Below are positions 31,595 to 40,988 of a stretch of 64,000 nucleotides of DNA, in pieces. Source of the stretch: Pseudomonadota bacterium (GTDB taxonomy: Bacteria > Pseudomonadota > Gammaproteobacteria > Burkholderiales > Burkholderiaceae_B); assembly GCA_023439305.1 (NCBI GenBank), contig JAEXOO010000010.1, positions 36,897 through 100,896 on the forward strand. The letters are read 5' to 3'. Position 1 is the first letter of the stretch; each line of letters opens with the position of its first letter. Both the position numbers and the translations under genes were made by a program. The notes beneath the pieces were generated by a model. The model did no database searches. It had not been told where the DNA came from and saw nothing but the letters and a program-made list of their open reading frames with translations.

Positions 31595-32998
31595 TTACAG
31601 GCCCGCCAGGCGGCCCAGTACCTTGTCGCGGCCGACCAGGGCCAGCACGGCATCGACGGCAGGGGTCTGCTTCTGGCCGGTGACGGCGACGCGCAAGGGG
31701 ATGGCCAGTTTTGGCATTTTGACGTCGTGCTCGGCCAGCACTTGCTTGATCAGCGCGGCCAGGCTTTCGGTGTTCCATTGCGGCAGCGTGGCGGCCTTGG
31801 CGGCGAAGTCGCGCAGCAAGGCGCGGGCCTCGGACGTCAGGATTTCGGCTTGCAGCTCGTCGCTGGCCGGCTCGAAGGGGCGGCAGAACAGCAGGGCGCC
31901 CTCGGCCAGTTGATTCAGAGTTTCAGCGCGATCCTTGAGCAGGCCCATGATGCCGGCCAGATCCTGGCCGTCGGTCTTGCCGCCCAGGGCCTGGATGCGG
32001 GGGGCCACGCGCTCGGCCAGATCGGCATTGTCGCTGGCCTTGATGTAATGGGCGTTGACCCAGTTCAGCTTTTTAGGGTCCCACTGCGACGCCGACTTGT
32101 TCAGGCTGCGGGTATCGAACCATTCCACCAGTTGGTCGCGGCTGAAGAGCTCGTCGTCGCCATGGCTCCAGCCCAGGCGGGCCAGATAGTTGATCATGGC
32201 TTCGGGCAGGTAGCCGTCCTTGTCGTAATCCATGATGCTGACTGCGCCATGGCGCTTGGACAGTTTTTCGCCGTCCGGCCCCAGGATCATGGGAACGTGG
32301 CCGTATTGGGGCAAGGCGGCGCCCAGGGCCTGCAGGATGACGATCTGGCGGGGCGTGTTGTTGACGTGGTCATCGCCGCGGATGACGTGGGTGATGGCCA
32401 TGTCCCAGTCGTCCACCACGACGCAGAAATTGTAGGTGGGCGTGCCATCGGCGCGCGCGATGATCAGGTCGTCCAGTTCGCCGTTGTCGAAACTGATGCG
32501 GCCCTTGACCAGGTCGTCCCAGCTGGTAGCGCCCGTCTGAGGGCTCTTGAAGCGCACGACGGGCTGGCGGTCCGCTGGTACAGCCGGCAGGGTCTTGCCA
32601 GCCTCGGGGCGCCAGGTGCCGTCGTAGCGGGGCTTCAGGCCCAGCGTGCGGGCTTTTTCACGCATGGCCTCGACTTCGTCGGGGCTGCTGTAGCAATAGT
32701 AGGCGTGGCCGTCCTTGAGCAATTGGGCAATGACTTCGCGGTAGCGGTCCATGCGCTGCATCTGGTAGAAGGGGCCTTCGTCAGCATCCAGCCCCAGCCA
32801 TTGCATGCCGTCCAGAATGGCTTGCACGGCTTGCGGGGTCGAGCGCTCCAGATCCGTGTCTTCGATGCGCAGCACGAACGTGCCTTTATGGTGGCGGGCG
32901 AAGGCCCAGGAAAACAGCGCGGTGCGCGCGCCACCCAGATGAAGGTAGCCGGTGGGCGAAGGGGCGAAACGGGTACGGATAGGAGTAGACGTGCTCAT
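31595..32998 (-). CDS. gltX: glutamate--tRNA ligase
   Basis: A 467-residue class I glutamyl-tRNA synthetase. The HIGH-type motif is PSPTGYLHLGGAR near residue 11 and the KMSKS-type loop is KLSKRHG near 240. The discriminating stretch DTDLERST is present. The ATG at 32998 gives the family N terminus; a TTG 12 codons upstream adds nothing conserved. It lies downstream of the two-component regulator gene. Confidence 0.95.
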   Translation of the reverse strand: MSTSTPIRTRFAPSPTGYLHLGGARTALFSWAFARHHKGTFVLRIEDTDLERSTPQAVQAILDGMQWLGLDADEGPFYQMQRMDRYREVIAQLLKDGHAYYCYSSPDEVEAMREKARTLGLKPRYDGTWRPEAGKTLPAVPADRQPVVRFKSPQTGATSWDDLVKGRISFDNGELDDLIIARADGTPTYNFCVVVDDWDMAITHVIRGDDHVNNTPRQIVILQALGAALPQYGHVPMILGPDGEKLSKRHGAVSIMDYDKDGYLPEAMINYLARLGWSHGDDELFSRDQLVEWFDTRSLNKSASQWDPKKLNWVNAHYIKASDNADLAERVAPRIQALGGKTDGQDLAGIMGLLKDRAETLNQLAEGALLFCRPFEPASDELQAEILTSEARALLRDFAAKAATLPQWNTESLAALIKQVLAEHDVKMPKLAIPLRVAVTGQKQTPAVDAVLALVGRDKVLGRLAGL

Positions 32999-33093
32999 GA
33001 CTTGTGTTCGGCATTGACCTTGAGAAGTCCGCAAGCGGGACTGAATGACTTTATTTTAACCCAGCCTGCCGCCCCGTCATGGAACCGAACTGT

Positions 33094-33705
33094 TCAGCGC
33101 TCGGTCTGGTCGAACAGGCGTACCAGCTCGGCCAGTGAATCGGCCTGCATTTTTTGCATGACGCGTGCGCGGCGCACCTTCACAGTCACTTCCTTGATAC
33201 CCAGTTGTGCGGCGATCTGCTTGTTCAACAGCCCCTGGGCGACCAGGGCGCATACGTCTTTTTCGCCGGCATTCAGCAAGTTCCAGCGTTGCTTCAGTCC
33301 GGCCTTGACCTGCTCGCTGTGCCGGCGTCGGGCGTCCGCCGCCAGGGCGGCCTGTACTGCATCGATCAACTCCTGGTCCATGAAGGGTTTGGTCAGGAAG
33401 TCGACCGCTCCTTGCTTGATGGCTTTGACTGCCATGTGGATATCGCCGTGCCCGGTCATGAAGATGACTGGCATGTGCAAGCCCAGCGATTGCATCTGCA
33501 GGTGAAAGTCCGTACCGCTTTGCTCGGGCATGCGCACGTCCAGCACCAGGCAGCTGGGGCCGTCTGCGACAGGCTGCGCCAGGAAGTCGCGGGTGCCTGA
33601 GAAGGTCACCGCGTGCAAGCCTACCGAAGCCAGCAGGTCTTCCAGCGCGTTGCGCAGGGAGGCATCGTCGTCGATGACGTAGACGGTGGAGGAGGTGTCG
33701 GTCAT
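33094..33705 (-). CDS. FixJ-family response regulator
   Basis: A 203-residue response regulator: receiver domain (phosphoacceptor Asp56 in LVLDVRMP, conserved Lys in LTKPF) and a C-terminal LuxR-type helix-turn-helix (LVAQGLLNKQIAAQLGIKEVTVKVRRARVMQKM). Its ATG overlaps the stop of the sensor kinase gene by 4 bases, so the pair is translationally coupled. Target genes are not evident. Confidence 0.93.
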   Translation of the reverse strand: MTDTSSTVYVIDDDASLRNALEDLLASVGLHAVTFSGTRDFLAQPVADGPSCLVLDVRMPEQSGTDFHLQMQSLGLHMPVIFMTGHGDIHMAVKAIKQGAVDFLTKPFMDQELIDAVQAALAADARRRHSEQVKAGLKQRWNLLNAGEKDVCALVAQGLLNKQIAAQLGIKEVTVKVRRARVMQKMQADSLAELVRLFDQTER

Positions 33706-34754
33706 GGTGCGGTGGGCAGTGTGAAGATAAAGACGGCTCCGGAGCCTGCGTCGCCTTGGATGCCGATATGGCCGTTGTTGGCGTCCATGATGGCGCGGCT
33801 GATGGTCAGCCCCAGTCCCAGGCCGGCTTGCTTGGTGGTCCAGAAGGTGTCGAACAGATGCTGGCGCTGTTGCGCCGGCAGACCTGGGCCGTTGTCCTGA
33901 ATGCGCCATTGCACGTGGCCGGTCTGGAGGGTTTGGGTCTGAATATGGATTTGCGGATCCGGCCCGCCGGATTCCGACAGGGCCTCGATCGCATTGAGCA
34001 GCAAATTGCCGATGACTTGTTGGATCTGCACCTGGTCGGCATAGGCCTGGGGCAGGTCTTCCGGCAGGGTGAGGGTCAGGACGATGTGCGCGCGCAGCAG
34101 CTCGCCTTGGGACAGTTCGATGATTTCCCGCGTCGCCAGGTTCAGATCGAAGGCGGTTCTGGCGGGGGCCTCATTGCGGGTGATGCTGCGCACCCGTTCC
34201 AGTACGTTCTTGGCGCGTTCGGCGTCGGCCACGATGCGCAGAGCCGTGGCTCTTGCCTTGTCTACATTGGCCGGGTCGGCGTCCAGCCACCGCTGACAGG
34301 CGCCGGCGCTGGCGGCGATCGCGGCCAGCGGCTGGCTGACCTCGTGGGCGATGGAAGTGCTGAGCTGGCCCAGCGTGGTCAGTCGAGACAGGCGCAGCAG
34401 GCGTTCGCGCGCGGCGTGGGCGGCTGCTTGCGCGGACTTGAGCTTCAATCCCAGATAAGTGGTGACGCCGATGGCGATGATGCTGATAGCCGTGTTGACC
34501 AGGCCGGCTTCGTAGTGACCCGAGCGCGTCAGTGCAAAGCTGATGACGGTCAGCGCGATGCTGCCGACAGCCAGCAGTATTACCTGACGTGAGGACAGGA
34601 AGCGGATGGCGATCAGCAACAGGGGGGTATGGAACACGGCTGCGGCGATGGCGTAGTCCGTTACTGTATCGGCCACGAAGATGAGCAGCATGAGAGCGCC
34701 CAGCAGGGCCAGGACCAGCGTGTCCGTCCGGCGATGAGATGGAGTGGAGGTCAT
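33702..34754 (-). CDS. membrane sensor histidine kinase
   Basis: A 350-residue kinase with three to five closely packed hydrophobic segments in the first 105 residues, little periplasmic sequence and no PAS domain. The H-box is SIAHEVSQPLAAI (His137), followed by NLLLNAIEAL and a DNGPGL/GLGLGLTI ATP-binding domain. This resembles FixL/TodS-type kinases that sense within or near the membrane. It lies downstream of mgtA with a hairpin between them. The signal is unknown. Confidence 0.9.
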   Translation of the reverse strand: MTSTPSHRRTDTLVLALLGALMLLIFVADTVTDYAIAAAVFHTPLLLIAIRFLSSRQVILLAVGSIALTVISFALTRSGHYEAGLVNTAISIIAIGVTTYLGLKLKSAQAAAHAARERLLRLSRLTTLGQLSTSIAHEVSQPLAAIAASAGACQRWLDADPANVDKARATALRIVADAERAKNVLERVRSITRNEAPARTAFDLNLATREIIELSQGELLRAHIVLTLTLPEDLPQAYADQVQIQQVIGNLLLNAIEALSESGGPDPQIHIQTQTLQTGHVQWRIQDNGPGLPAQQRQHLFDTFWTTKQAGLGLGLTISRAIMDANNGHIGIQGDAGSGAVFIFTLPTAP

Positions 34755-34775
34755 GCGCAATCCCAAAAGGCGGTT

Positions 34776-34799
34776 GCCCGGCCTCATGCTAGGCCGGGC
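34776..34799. terminator. hairpin between mgtA and sensor kinase
   Basis: A perfect 9-bp stem GCCCGGCCT / AGGCCGGGC with a 6-base loop, 33 bases beyond the mgtA stop and 22 bases before the kinase start. The following T content is low, so termination may be partial and read-through into the kinase operon is possible. Confidence 0.5.
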
Positions 34800-34831
34800 A
34801 GTGCGACCATCATATAACGTGCCCGCTGTCC

Positions 34832-37528
34832 TTAGAACCATTGGCCGAAGCGGCGGATGTACAGGGACTTCATGCCCTGGGCGACCAGACAGTAGGCCAG
34901 CAGGGTGGCGACCAGCCAGGGGAAGTACTCCCAGGGCAGCGGCTGCAGGCCGACCAGCGCGCCCAGCCCGGAGAAGGGCAGGTATACACCGAGTGTGGTG
35001 ATCAATCCCGTCATGAGCATAACGGGTAGGGCGGCGGTGCTCTGGATAAAAGGGATTCTTCGGGTGCGCAGCATGTGCACGACCAGGGTCTGCGACAGCA
35101 AGCCTTCAATGAACCAGCCGGACTGGAACAGCGCCTGCAGTTCGGGCGTGTTGGCCCCGAATACGTACCACATCAGCAGGAAGGTAGTGATGTCGAAGAT
35201 GGATGAGGTTGGCCCGATCCAGATCATGAAGCGGCCGATGTTCTGGGCATCCCATTTGCGCGGCTTGCGCAGGAAATCCTTGTCCATGCGATCCCAGGGC
35301 AGGGCCAGTTGCGAGATGTCGTACAGCAGGTTCTGGATGAGCAGGTGAATTGCCAGCATGGGCAGGAAGGGAATGAAGGCGCTGGCCACCAGCACGGAGA
35401 ACACATTGCCGAAGTTGGAGCTGGCCGTCATGTTCAGGTACTTGATGATGTTGCCGAATGTCTCGCGCCCTTTGATCACACCTTCTTCCAGCACCAGCAG
35501 GCTTTTTTCCAGCAGGATGATGTCGGCTGACTCCTTAGCGATGTCCGTGCCGCTGTCCACTGAAATCCCGACGTCCGCATCACGCAAGGCCGGCGCGTCG
35601 TTGATGCCGTCTCCCAGAAAACCTACGGTATGTCCATTGGCCTGCAAGGCTTTGAGCACGCGTGATTTCTGCAGCGGCGTAAGTTTGGCGAACACGGTGC
35701 AGCGCTCGACCGCACTACGCAGGACGGTCTCGTCCATGATTTCGATGTCGCGGCCCAGCAGCGGGCGGCCCGGCTCCAGGCCGACTTCGCGGCAGATTTT
35801 AGCGGTAATGATTTCATTGTCGCCGGTCAGCACTTTCACAGCCACGCCATGCTCGGTCAGCGCAGCGATGGCCTGGGCGGCGCTTTCCTTGGGCGGATCC
35901 AGGAAGGTCAGCAGGCCCTGCACGGTCAGGCCCTGCTCGTCGATGATCTCGTAGCGCGCCTTGGCCTCGTCGAGGGGAATGTCGCGGGTGGCGATCAACA
36001 GTACCCGGAAACCGTCGGCGTTATAGCGGCGGGCCATGTCCAGTAGGTGTTCGCGTTGCGCATCGTCCAGCGCCTGGCGTTGCTCGCCTTGCTGCACATG
36101 GGTGGCGATGGTCAGCATTTCCTCGACAGCGCCTTTACACACCAGCAGTTGTTCGCCCTGCGGCGCCTGCACCACCACAGACAGGCGGCGGCGGATGAAG
36201 TCAAATGGCAGTTCGTCCACTTTGCGATAGGAACCGACGGCCTGCCGGTCGGCTGGCGAGATGTCGGCAAAGCGGGCGATGGCCTGATCCATCAGGTTCC
36301 GCACCCCGCTCTGGTGCAGACTGTTGAGCAGGGCCAGGCGCAGGATGTGGGCATTGTTGTGTCCATCCAGGCTCAGGTGGTGCTCCAGAATGATGCGATC
36401 CTGGGTCAACGTGCCGGTCTTGTCCGTGCACAGCACATCCATGGCGCCGAAGTTCTGGATGGCGTTCAGACGCTTGACGACGACTTTGCGCCGGGCCATG
36501 GCAACCGCGCCCTTGGCCAGATTGGACGAGACGATCATAGGCAGCATCTCGGGAGTCAGGCCCACGCCGACGGCCAGAGCGAATAGAAAGGCTTCGCCCC
36601 AGTCGCCTTTGGCAAAGCCGTTGATCAGCAGCACGACGGGCACCATGACCAGCATGAAGCGGATCAGCATCCAGCTTACGCTGTTGACGCCGCGATCAAA
36701 GGCGGTCTCGGCGCGCGAGCCGACTATAGCTTTGGCCAGAGAGCCGAAGTAAGTGTGCGAGCCGGTTGCAACCACTACGGCGGTGGCAGTGCCGCTGACC
36801 ACATTGGTGCCCATGAAGCAGATGTTGGATCGGTCCAGCAGGCTCCCTTCGTCGCTGCCCGGGCCGGCGGACTTGTTGGCTACGGCTCCCAGAGTGTCAT
36901 ATTTTTCAACGGGCAACGCCTCGCCTGTCAGGGCGGCCTGGCTGACGAACAGATCGCGGGATTCGATCAGGCGCACGTCGGCCGGAATCATATCCCCCGC
37001 AGACAGGCGCACGAGGTCACCGGGAACGACCTGGTTCATGGGAATCTCGCGCACGACCGGGCCGCTGCATACGGTGGAGCGGCGCAGCACGCTGGCCGTG
37101 GTGCGTACCATGGCTTTCAGGGCCTGGGCGGCGCGCCCGGAGCGGTATTCCTGCCAGAAGCGCAGCAGACCGCTCAGCGTCACCATGGTGATGATAATGG
37201 CCACGCCGGTGTAATCGGCCTGGTCGCCCGAGCGCAGAGGCAGGAAAATATCGGTCACGGCGCTGACGGCGGCCAGTACCATCAGTACGGCAATAAAAGG
37301 ATTCTGGAAGGCCAGCAAGAGCTGAATCAGGGCATGTGGCGGTTTGTCGCGGGCCACTTCGTTGGGTCCGCATTCGGACAGGCGGGCCTGGGCCTCGACC
37401 TCGGTCAGGCCGTGCATATTGGCCTGAACATGGGCCAGCGTGGCCTCCAGGCTTTTGCGGGACTCCTGGGCGGCGCGCATGGACAGGCTGTGGTCTTTGC
37501 GGTCCAGGGTGTGTTGCGTGGTACTCAT
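34832..37528 (-). CDS. mgtA: magnesium-translocating P-type ATPase
   Basis: An 898-residue P3B-type ATPase importing Mg2+ at the inner membrane. The phosphorylation motif is CTDKTGTLTQ (Asp369), the actuator loop has LTGEALPVEK near 200, the hinge has GDGINDAPALRDADVGI, and about ten membrane segments are present. The N terminus is polar and cytoplasmic. The ATG at 37528 follows AGGAG; the frame extends 31 codons further up without family similarity. About 790 bases of leader without a large gene precede it, with two small frames that could act in regulation. Confidence 0.95.
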   Translation of the reverse strand: MSTTQHTLDRKDHSLSMRAAQESRKSLEATLAHVQANMHGLTEVEAQARLSECGPNEVARDKPPHALIQLLLAFQNPFIAVLMVLAAVSAVTDIFLPLRSGDQADYTGVAIIITMVTLSGLLRFWQEYRSGRAAQALKAMVRTTASVLRRSTVCSGPVVREIPMNQVVPGDLVRLSAGDMIPADVRLIESRDLFVSQAALTGEALPVEKYDTLGAVANKSAGPGSDEGSLLDRSNICFMGTNVVSGTATAVVVATGSHTYFGSLAKAIVGSRAETAFDRGVNSVSWMLIRFMLVMVPVVLLINGFAKGDWGEAFLFALAVGVGLTPEMLPMIVSSNLAKGAVAMARRKVVVKRLNAIQNFGAMDVLCTDKTGTLTQDRIILEHHLSLDGHNNAHILRLALLNSLHQSGVRNLMDQAIARFADISPADRQAVGSYRKVDELPFDFIRRRLSVVVQAPQGEQLLVCKGAVEEMLTIATHVQQGEQRQALDDAQREHLLDMARRYNADGFRVLLIATRDIPLDEAKARYEIIDEQGLTVQGLLTFLDPPKESAAQAIAALTEHGVAVKVLTGDNEIITAKICREVGLEPGRPLLGRDIEIMDETVLRSAVERCTVFAKLTPLQKSRVLKALQANGHTVGFLGDGINDAPALRDADVGISVDSGTDIAKESADIILLEKSLLVLEEGVIKGRETFGNIIKYLNMTASSNFGNVFSVLVASAFIPFLPMLAIHLLIQNLLYDISQLALPWDRMDKDFLRKPRKWDAQNIGRFMIWIGPTSSIFDITTFLLMWYVFGANTPELQALFQSGWFIEGLLSQTLVVHMLRTRRIPFIQSTAALPVMLMTGLITTLGVYLPFSGLGALVGLQPLPWEYFPWLVATLLAYCLVAQGMKSLYIRRFGQWF

Positions 37529-37687
37529 GGGTAACTCCTGCCTTGAACTCGTTCGTATAGGCGTGGCAGTGCCGGCCCTGTCCGTTTGGACGGGGCGCAG
37601 CGGGTCGCGCCGGGCCGTCAAGCGGTCCGGTCGGAAGCATCGGGGAAAGTGGGCAGGCCCTCCGTCAGGGGGGCGCAGGCGGCCGGC

Positions 37688-37909
37688 TCAGTGGACGCAG
37701 GGGCGAGCCCGGGGCGAGGTGTGCGCTGAGGGAGGCTTGTCGTTGTCCAGGGTCCAGCGGCTTTCAGGCCGTCGGGTGACGCTATTGAAGTGCCAGGTCA
37801 GGCCAGGACGCTGGCAAGCCGGCCTGCACAGACGGCTGAACCGGGTATCGGTAAGAGGATGGCTGCTTGGGCACTGGCGGGCCCGGCCGGAGAAAAAATC
37901 GAGACGCAT
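37688..37909 (-). CDS. small protein upstream of mgtA
   Basis: A 73-residue frame starting MRLDFFSGRARQCPSSH, rich in Arg, Pro, Ser and Cys, with no membrane segment and no family I recognise. An excellent ribosome site, AAGGAG with 7-base spacing, stands before the ATG. It ends 159 bases before mgtA on the same strand. It could be a translated leader frame, a small protein, or a chance frame behind a chance ribosome site. Confidence 0.4.
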   Translation of the reverse strand: MRLDFFSGRARQCPSSHPLTDTRFSRLCRPACQRPGLTWHFNSVTRRPESRWTLDNDKPPSAHTSPRARPCVH

Positions 37910-37958
37910 GGGTGACTCCTTGGCGCGCTGCTCAGGCCGCCAGGACGCGACCCGCAGG

Positions 37959-38015
37959 TCAGAGACGTCCGATTGGCCCTTGCAGCGTGCTTCTTCGACT
38001 ACCGTCGTTGGACAT
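37959..38015 (-). CDS. 18-residue leader peptide candidate upstream of mgtA
   Basis: An 18-codon frame, MSNDGSRRSTLQGPIGRL, preceded by AGGA at 9 bases. It ends 49 bases before the 73-residue frame. The arginine content and the short length recall regulatory leader peptides such as MgtL, but this is inference. It is too short to support by composition. Confidence 0.3.
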   Translation of the reverse strand: MSNDGSRRSTLQGPIGRL

Positions 38016-38318
38016 GATGGGTTTTCCTATCAGAGAGCCGGAAGGCGCTGCTTTCCGGACAGGACTTATTTTACGACCGTAGACGCCTCGCGAGCCGCTG
38101 CTGACGCGGGTTTGCCGCAAGGCATTGGGGCATGACAGATATACCAAAGGATAGGTGAGTAGCCAGAAACGGCCTTCTTGATGGGCGAGGCGCAGCGGAC
38201 CTGCAGTGGCCGGATGCCCCGACCTGCCTGACGGATGCACCTTTTAATTGACGGCAGCTGTGCTTAAGATGGGGGAACTTTTTATTTTGGCGCGTGGTGA
38301 CGATATGGCGGAGCAATC

Positions 38319-40790
38319 ATGGCAGTCTTGAGGCATCGTCTGACGGCATTGTTCGAACCCCGTTCCATTCTGGTGGTGTCGACGCTGCCCTTGCCCATTC
38401 TGCGCGAGGCGCCGGCGCGCCTGGACGGGCGTATCACTCAGGCGCAGATCAGCGCGACCGAGGTGCGCGTGCCTGAACGTCTGGAAGGCCTGGTCGGCGC
38501 CCAGCGCCTGGACCTGGCATTGGTCAGCATCGCGCCGGATCGCCTGCCGCAGGCATTGGATGCCATCCGGCCGCACAAGCCGCGCGTGGTCGTCATCCTG
38601 CCCTCGGATCTGTCGTCCCAGGATCCTCTGGAAGACATGGTCTATGCCCGCGCCTGGGCGCGCATCAACGATTGTCTGGTGCTGGGGCCGCGCGCGTTCG
38701 GCGTGCAGCGCCCGCACCTGGGCATCAACCTCAGCCACGAGCCGCAGATGGCGCTGGCCGGCCGGGTGGCGTTGGTATCGCAGTCACGCTCCATTACCTC
38801 GGCGCTGATGGATTGGGCGGAAGATGTCAGCCTGGGTTTTTCGGCCATTGTGTCAGTAGGCGACGAGGCCGTAGTGGACGTGCCTGAAGTCTTGCATTAT
38901 CTGGCCATGGATCCGCGCACGGACAGCATCGCGTTGTACCTGGAGCACACGCCGGCGTCGCGACGCTTTACCAGCGCCCTGCATGCCGTGGCGGCCGTCA
39001 AGCCCGTGGTTGTGCTGAAAGTCGGCGGCCAGCGCCAGCTGGGCGAGGCGCACGAAGCTGTCTTCAATGCACTGATGCGGCGCGTGGGGGCGGTGCGTAT
39101 CCGTTACTTCGTGCAGTTGTTTTCCGCCTTGAAGGTGCTGGTCTACACGCGTCGTCCTAAAGGGCGGCGCATTGCCTTGTTTTCCAATGGCAATGGCGCG
39201 GCTCAACTGGCGCTGGATGTGCTGGGCTCGGATGCCGCCGTGTCCTGCCCCGAGTTGTCGTCCACCACTCAGCGCGCTCTGGAAAACCTGCTGGTGCCCG
39301 GCGACCAGCCCCAGAACCCGGTCGTGACGTTTGCGCCGCTGACGCCTATGCGTATCGATTCGGTCGTGTCGACCTTGCTCGATGACAAGGATATCGACGG
39401 CGTCCTGGTGTTGCTCACACCCGATCCGCTGTCGGACATGCAGGCGGTGTCGCGCCAACTGGCCATGCTGTCGGCCAGCGCGCGCAAGCCCATCATCACC
39501 TGCCTGATCGGGGATGCCGACATGCGACCCTTGCGTCATTTACTGGACGGCGTGGGCACGCCCGCGTTCCGCACGCCCGATACGGCGGCCAATGCGTTCG
39601 ATCTGCTGGCGCGCTATCACTACAACCAGCATCTGTCGCAGCAGACCTTGCCGCCGCTGCCCTTGGGGACGGTGCCCGAGGTCGAGCCGGCGCGCGCACT
39701 GGTCAGCGATATTCAAAGCGAACGGCGTCAACCTACTGAACAAGAGTGCCGCGATCTGCTGCGTTACTTTCACGTCCCGGTGGTGGACTTGCGCGTGACT
39801 ACCGATCAGGGGAGCCCGGATGCGGACTTGCCCGCCATGGGCGTACGCTTCGAGACCGACGACAAACTGGGACCGTATGCGGTGTTTGGCGCTGCCGGCC
39901 ACGATGGCTGGCTGTCTTCCTCCTATCCGGCGGTAGAGCTGCCTCCCTTGAATCGCTACTTGGCTCGTCAACTGGTGGAGCGCAGCCCCTTGTGGCGCAA
40001 GATGCTGTCCGCGCGCCTGACTCCTTTGGTGTTGACGCAGTTGCTGCAGACCCTGGAGCGATTGTCGGATCTGATGAGCGAGCTGCCGGGCGTGCGCAGC
40101 GTAGCCCTGGACCCCTTGATGGCGGGCGACGACAGCCTGTATATACAGAGCATCAGGATCACGCTCAGCAACCAGTCCATGCTGGTGCTGCCCGAGACGG
40201 CGGGCTATCGTCACATGGCGATTCATCCTTACCCGCGCCACATGATCGAGCGGCGTCAGTTTCAGGACGGTCAACGCTGGACCCTGCGCCCCATCCGTCC
40301 CGAGGATGCCGAGGCCTTGCAGGCATTCATGCGCGGCCTGTCGGACGAAACCCGTTATATGCGTTTTGTGTCCATGTTGCGCGAGCTGACGCCCCGCATG
40401 CTGTCGCGCTACACGCGTATCGACTATGACCGCGAGCTGGCGCTGATTGCCACGGTGCGTTCGCCCAATCCGGACAATCGCAATCATCCGCGCGACGAGA
40501 TCATCGGCTTTGCCCATTACCTGCGCAACGCCGACGGCCGGGGCGCCGAGTATGCGCTGGTTATCGGCGACGCCTGGCAGCGGCGCGGCTTGGGCATGAC
40601 CCTGATGCAGGCCCTGATCCAGGCGGCATCCGAACAGGGGCTGACTTATATAGACGGTTATGTGCTGGCCACGAATTCGCCCATGCAGGCTTTGATGAAA
40701 CGCCTGGGCTTTCAGAACGATGCCGATCCCGAAGACCCCAGCATGCGCCGGGTCTGGCTGGATCTGGGGGAAACACGGCGCTCCGATTGA
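38319..40790 (+). CDS. PatZ-like protein: acyl-CoA synthetase-type domains plus GNAT acetyltransferase
   Basis: An 823-residue protein laid out like the protein lysine acetyltransferase PatZ/YfiQ. It has an N-terminal CoA-binding domain (about 5-120), a succinyl-CoA-ligase-like domain (about 145-400), remnants of an ATP-grasp domain with ELPPLNRYLARQLVE, and a C-terminal GNAT domain (about 640-815) with the acetyl-CoA loop DAWQRRGLGMTLM. The SHTG phospho-histidine loop of active ADP-forming synthetases is missing and the ATP-grasp part is shortened, so the synthetase half is probably a sensor. The likely role is acetylation of metabolic enzymes. Confidence 0.82.
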   Translation: MAVLRHRLTALFEPRSILVVSTLPLPILREAPARLDGRITQAQISATEVRVPERLEGLVGAQRLDLALVSIAPDRLPQALDAIRPHKPRVVVILPSDLSSQDPLEDMVYARAWARINDCLVLGPRAFGVQRPHLGINLSHEPQMALAGRVALVSQSRSITSALMDWAEDVSLGFSAIVSVGDEAVVDVPEVLHYLAMDPRTDSIALYLEHTPASRRFTSALHAVAAVKPVVVLKVGGQRQLGEAHEAVFNALMRRVGAVRIRYFVQLFSALKVLVYTRRPKGRRIALFSNGNGAAQLALDVLGSDAAVSCPELSSTTQRALENLLVPGDQPQNPVVTFAPLTPMRIDSVVSTLLDDKDIDGVLVLLTPDPLSDMQAVSRQLAMLSASARKPIITCLIGDADMRPLRHLLDGVGTPAFRTPDTAANAFDLLARYHYNQHLSQQTLPPLPLGTVPEVEPARALVSDIQSERRQPTEQECRDLLRYFHVPVVDLRVTTDQGSPDADLPAMGVRFETDDKLGPYAVFGAAGHDGWLSSSYPAVELPPLNRYLARQLVERSPLWRKMLSARLTPLVLTQLLQTLERLSDLMSELPGVRSVALDPLMAGDDSLYIQSIRITLSNQSMLVLPETAGYRHMAIHPYPRHMIERRQFQDGQRWTLRPIRPEDAEALQAFMRGLSDETRYMRFVSMLRELTPRMLSRYTRIDYDRELALIATVRSPNPDNRNHPRDEIIGFAHYLRNADGRGAEYALVIGDAWQRRGLGMTLMQALIQAASEQGLTYIDGYVLATNSPMQALMKRLGFQNDADPEDPSMRRVWLDLGETRRSD

Positions 40791-40988
40791 ACATACCCCA
40801 GCCCGCAGGATAGGTACGTCCGGCCGGCGTTTAATGACTCCCCGATGATCCTGTTTCACTAGACGGAGGCGGGATTATGATGCTGTCCTGACGACGGCTG
40901 TTCCGGCGCATGGGCGCAGGCGGCTGATCAACATGCCGCCAGCCTGTCGGCTCATTGGCGGGCGACGTCAACACCAGGGGAAATAAAG

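Larger units (their letters stand above)
37529..38318 (-). promoter_or_regulatory. long leader / control region of mgtA
   Basis: A 790-base gap between mgtA and the divergent PatZ-like gene. It holds two small frames on the mgtA strand (37688-37909 and 37959-38015), a 9-bp hairpin with a GTTT loop at 37575-37596 (about 50 bases before the mgtA start) and a 6-bp hairpin at 38038-38058. Magnesium transporter genes in enterobacteria have long leaders with short peptides that control transcription; the layout here is comparable but unrelated in sequence as far as I can see. The promoter was not located. Confidence 0.5.

Noticed and set aside
31727..33505. A 592-codon plus-strand frame
   Set aside because: Antisense of gltX and the response regulator gene.
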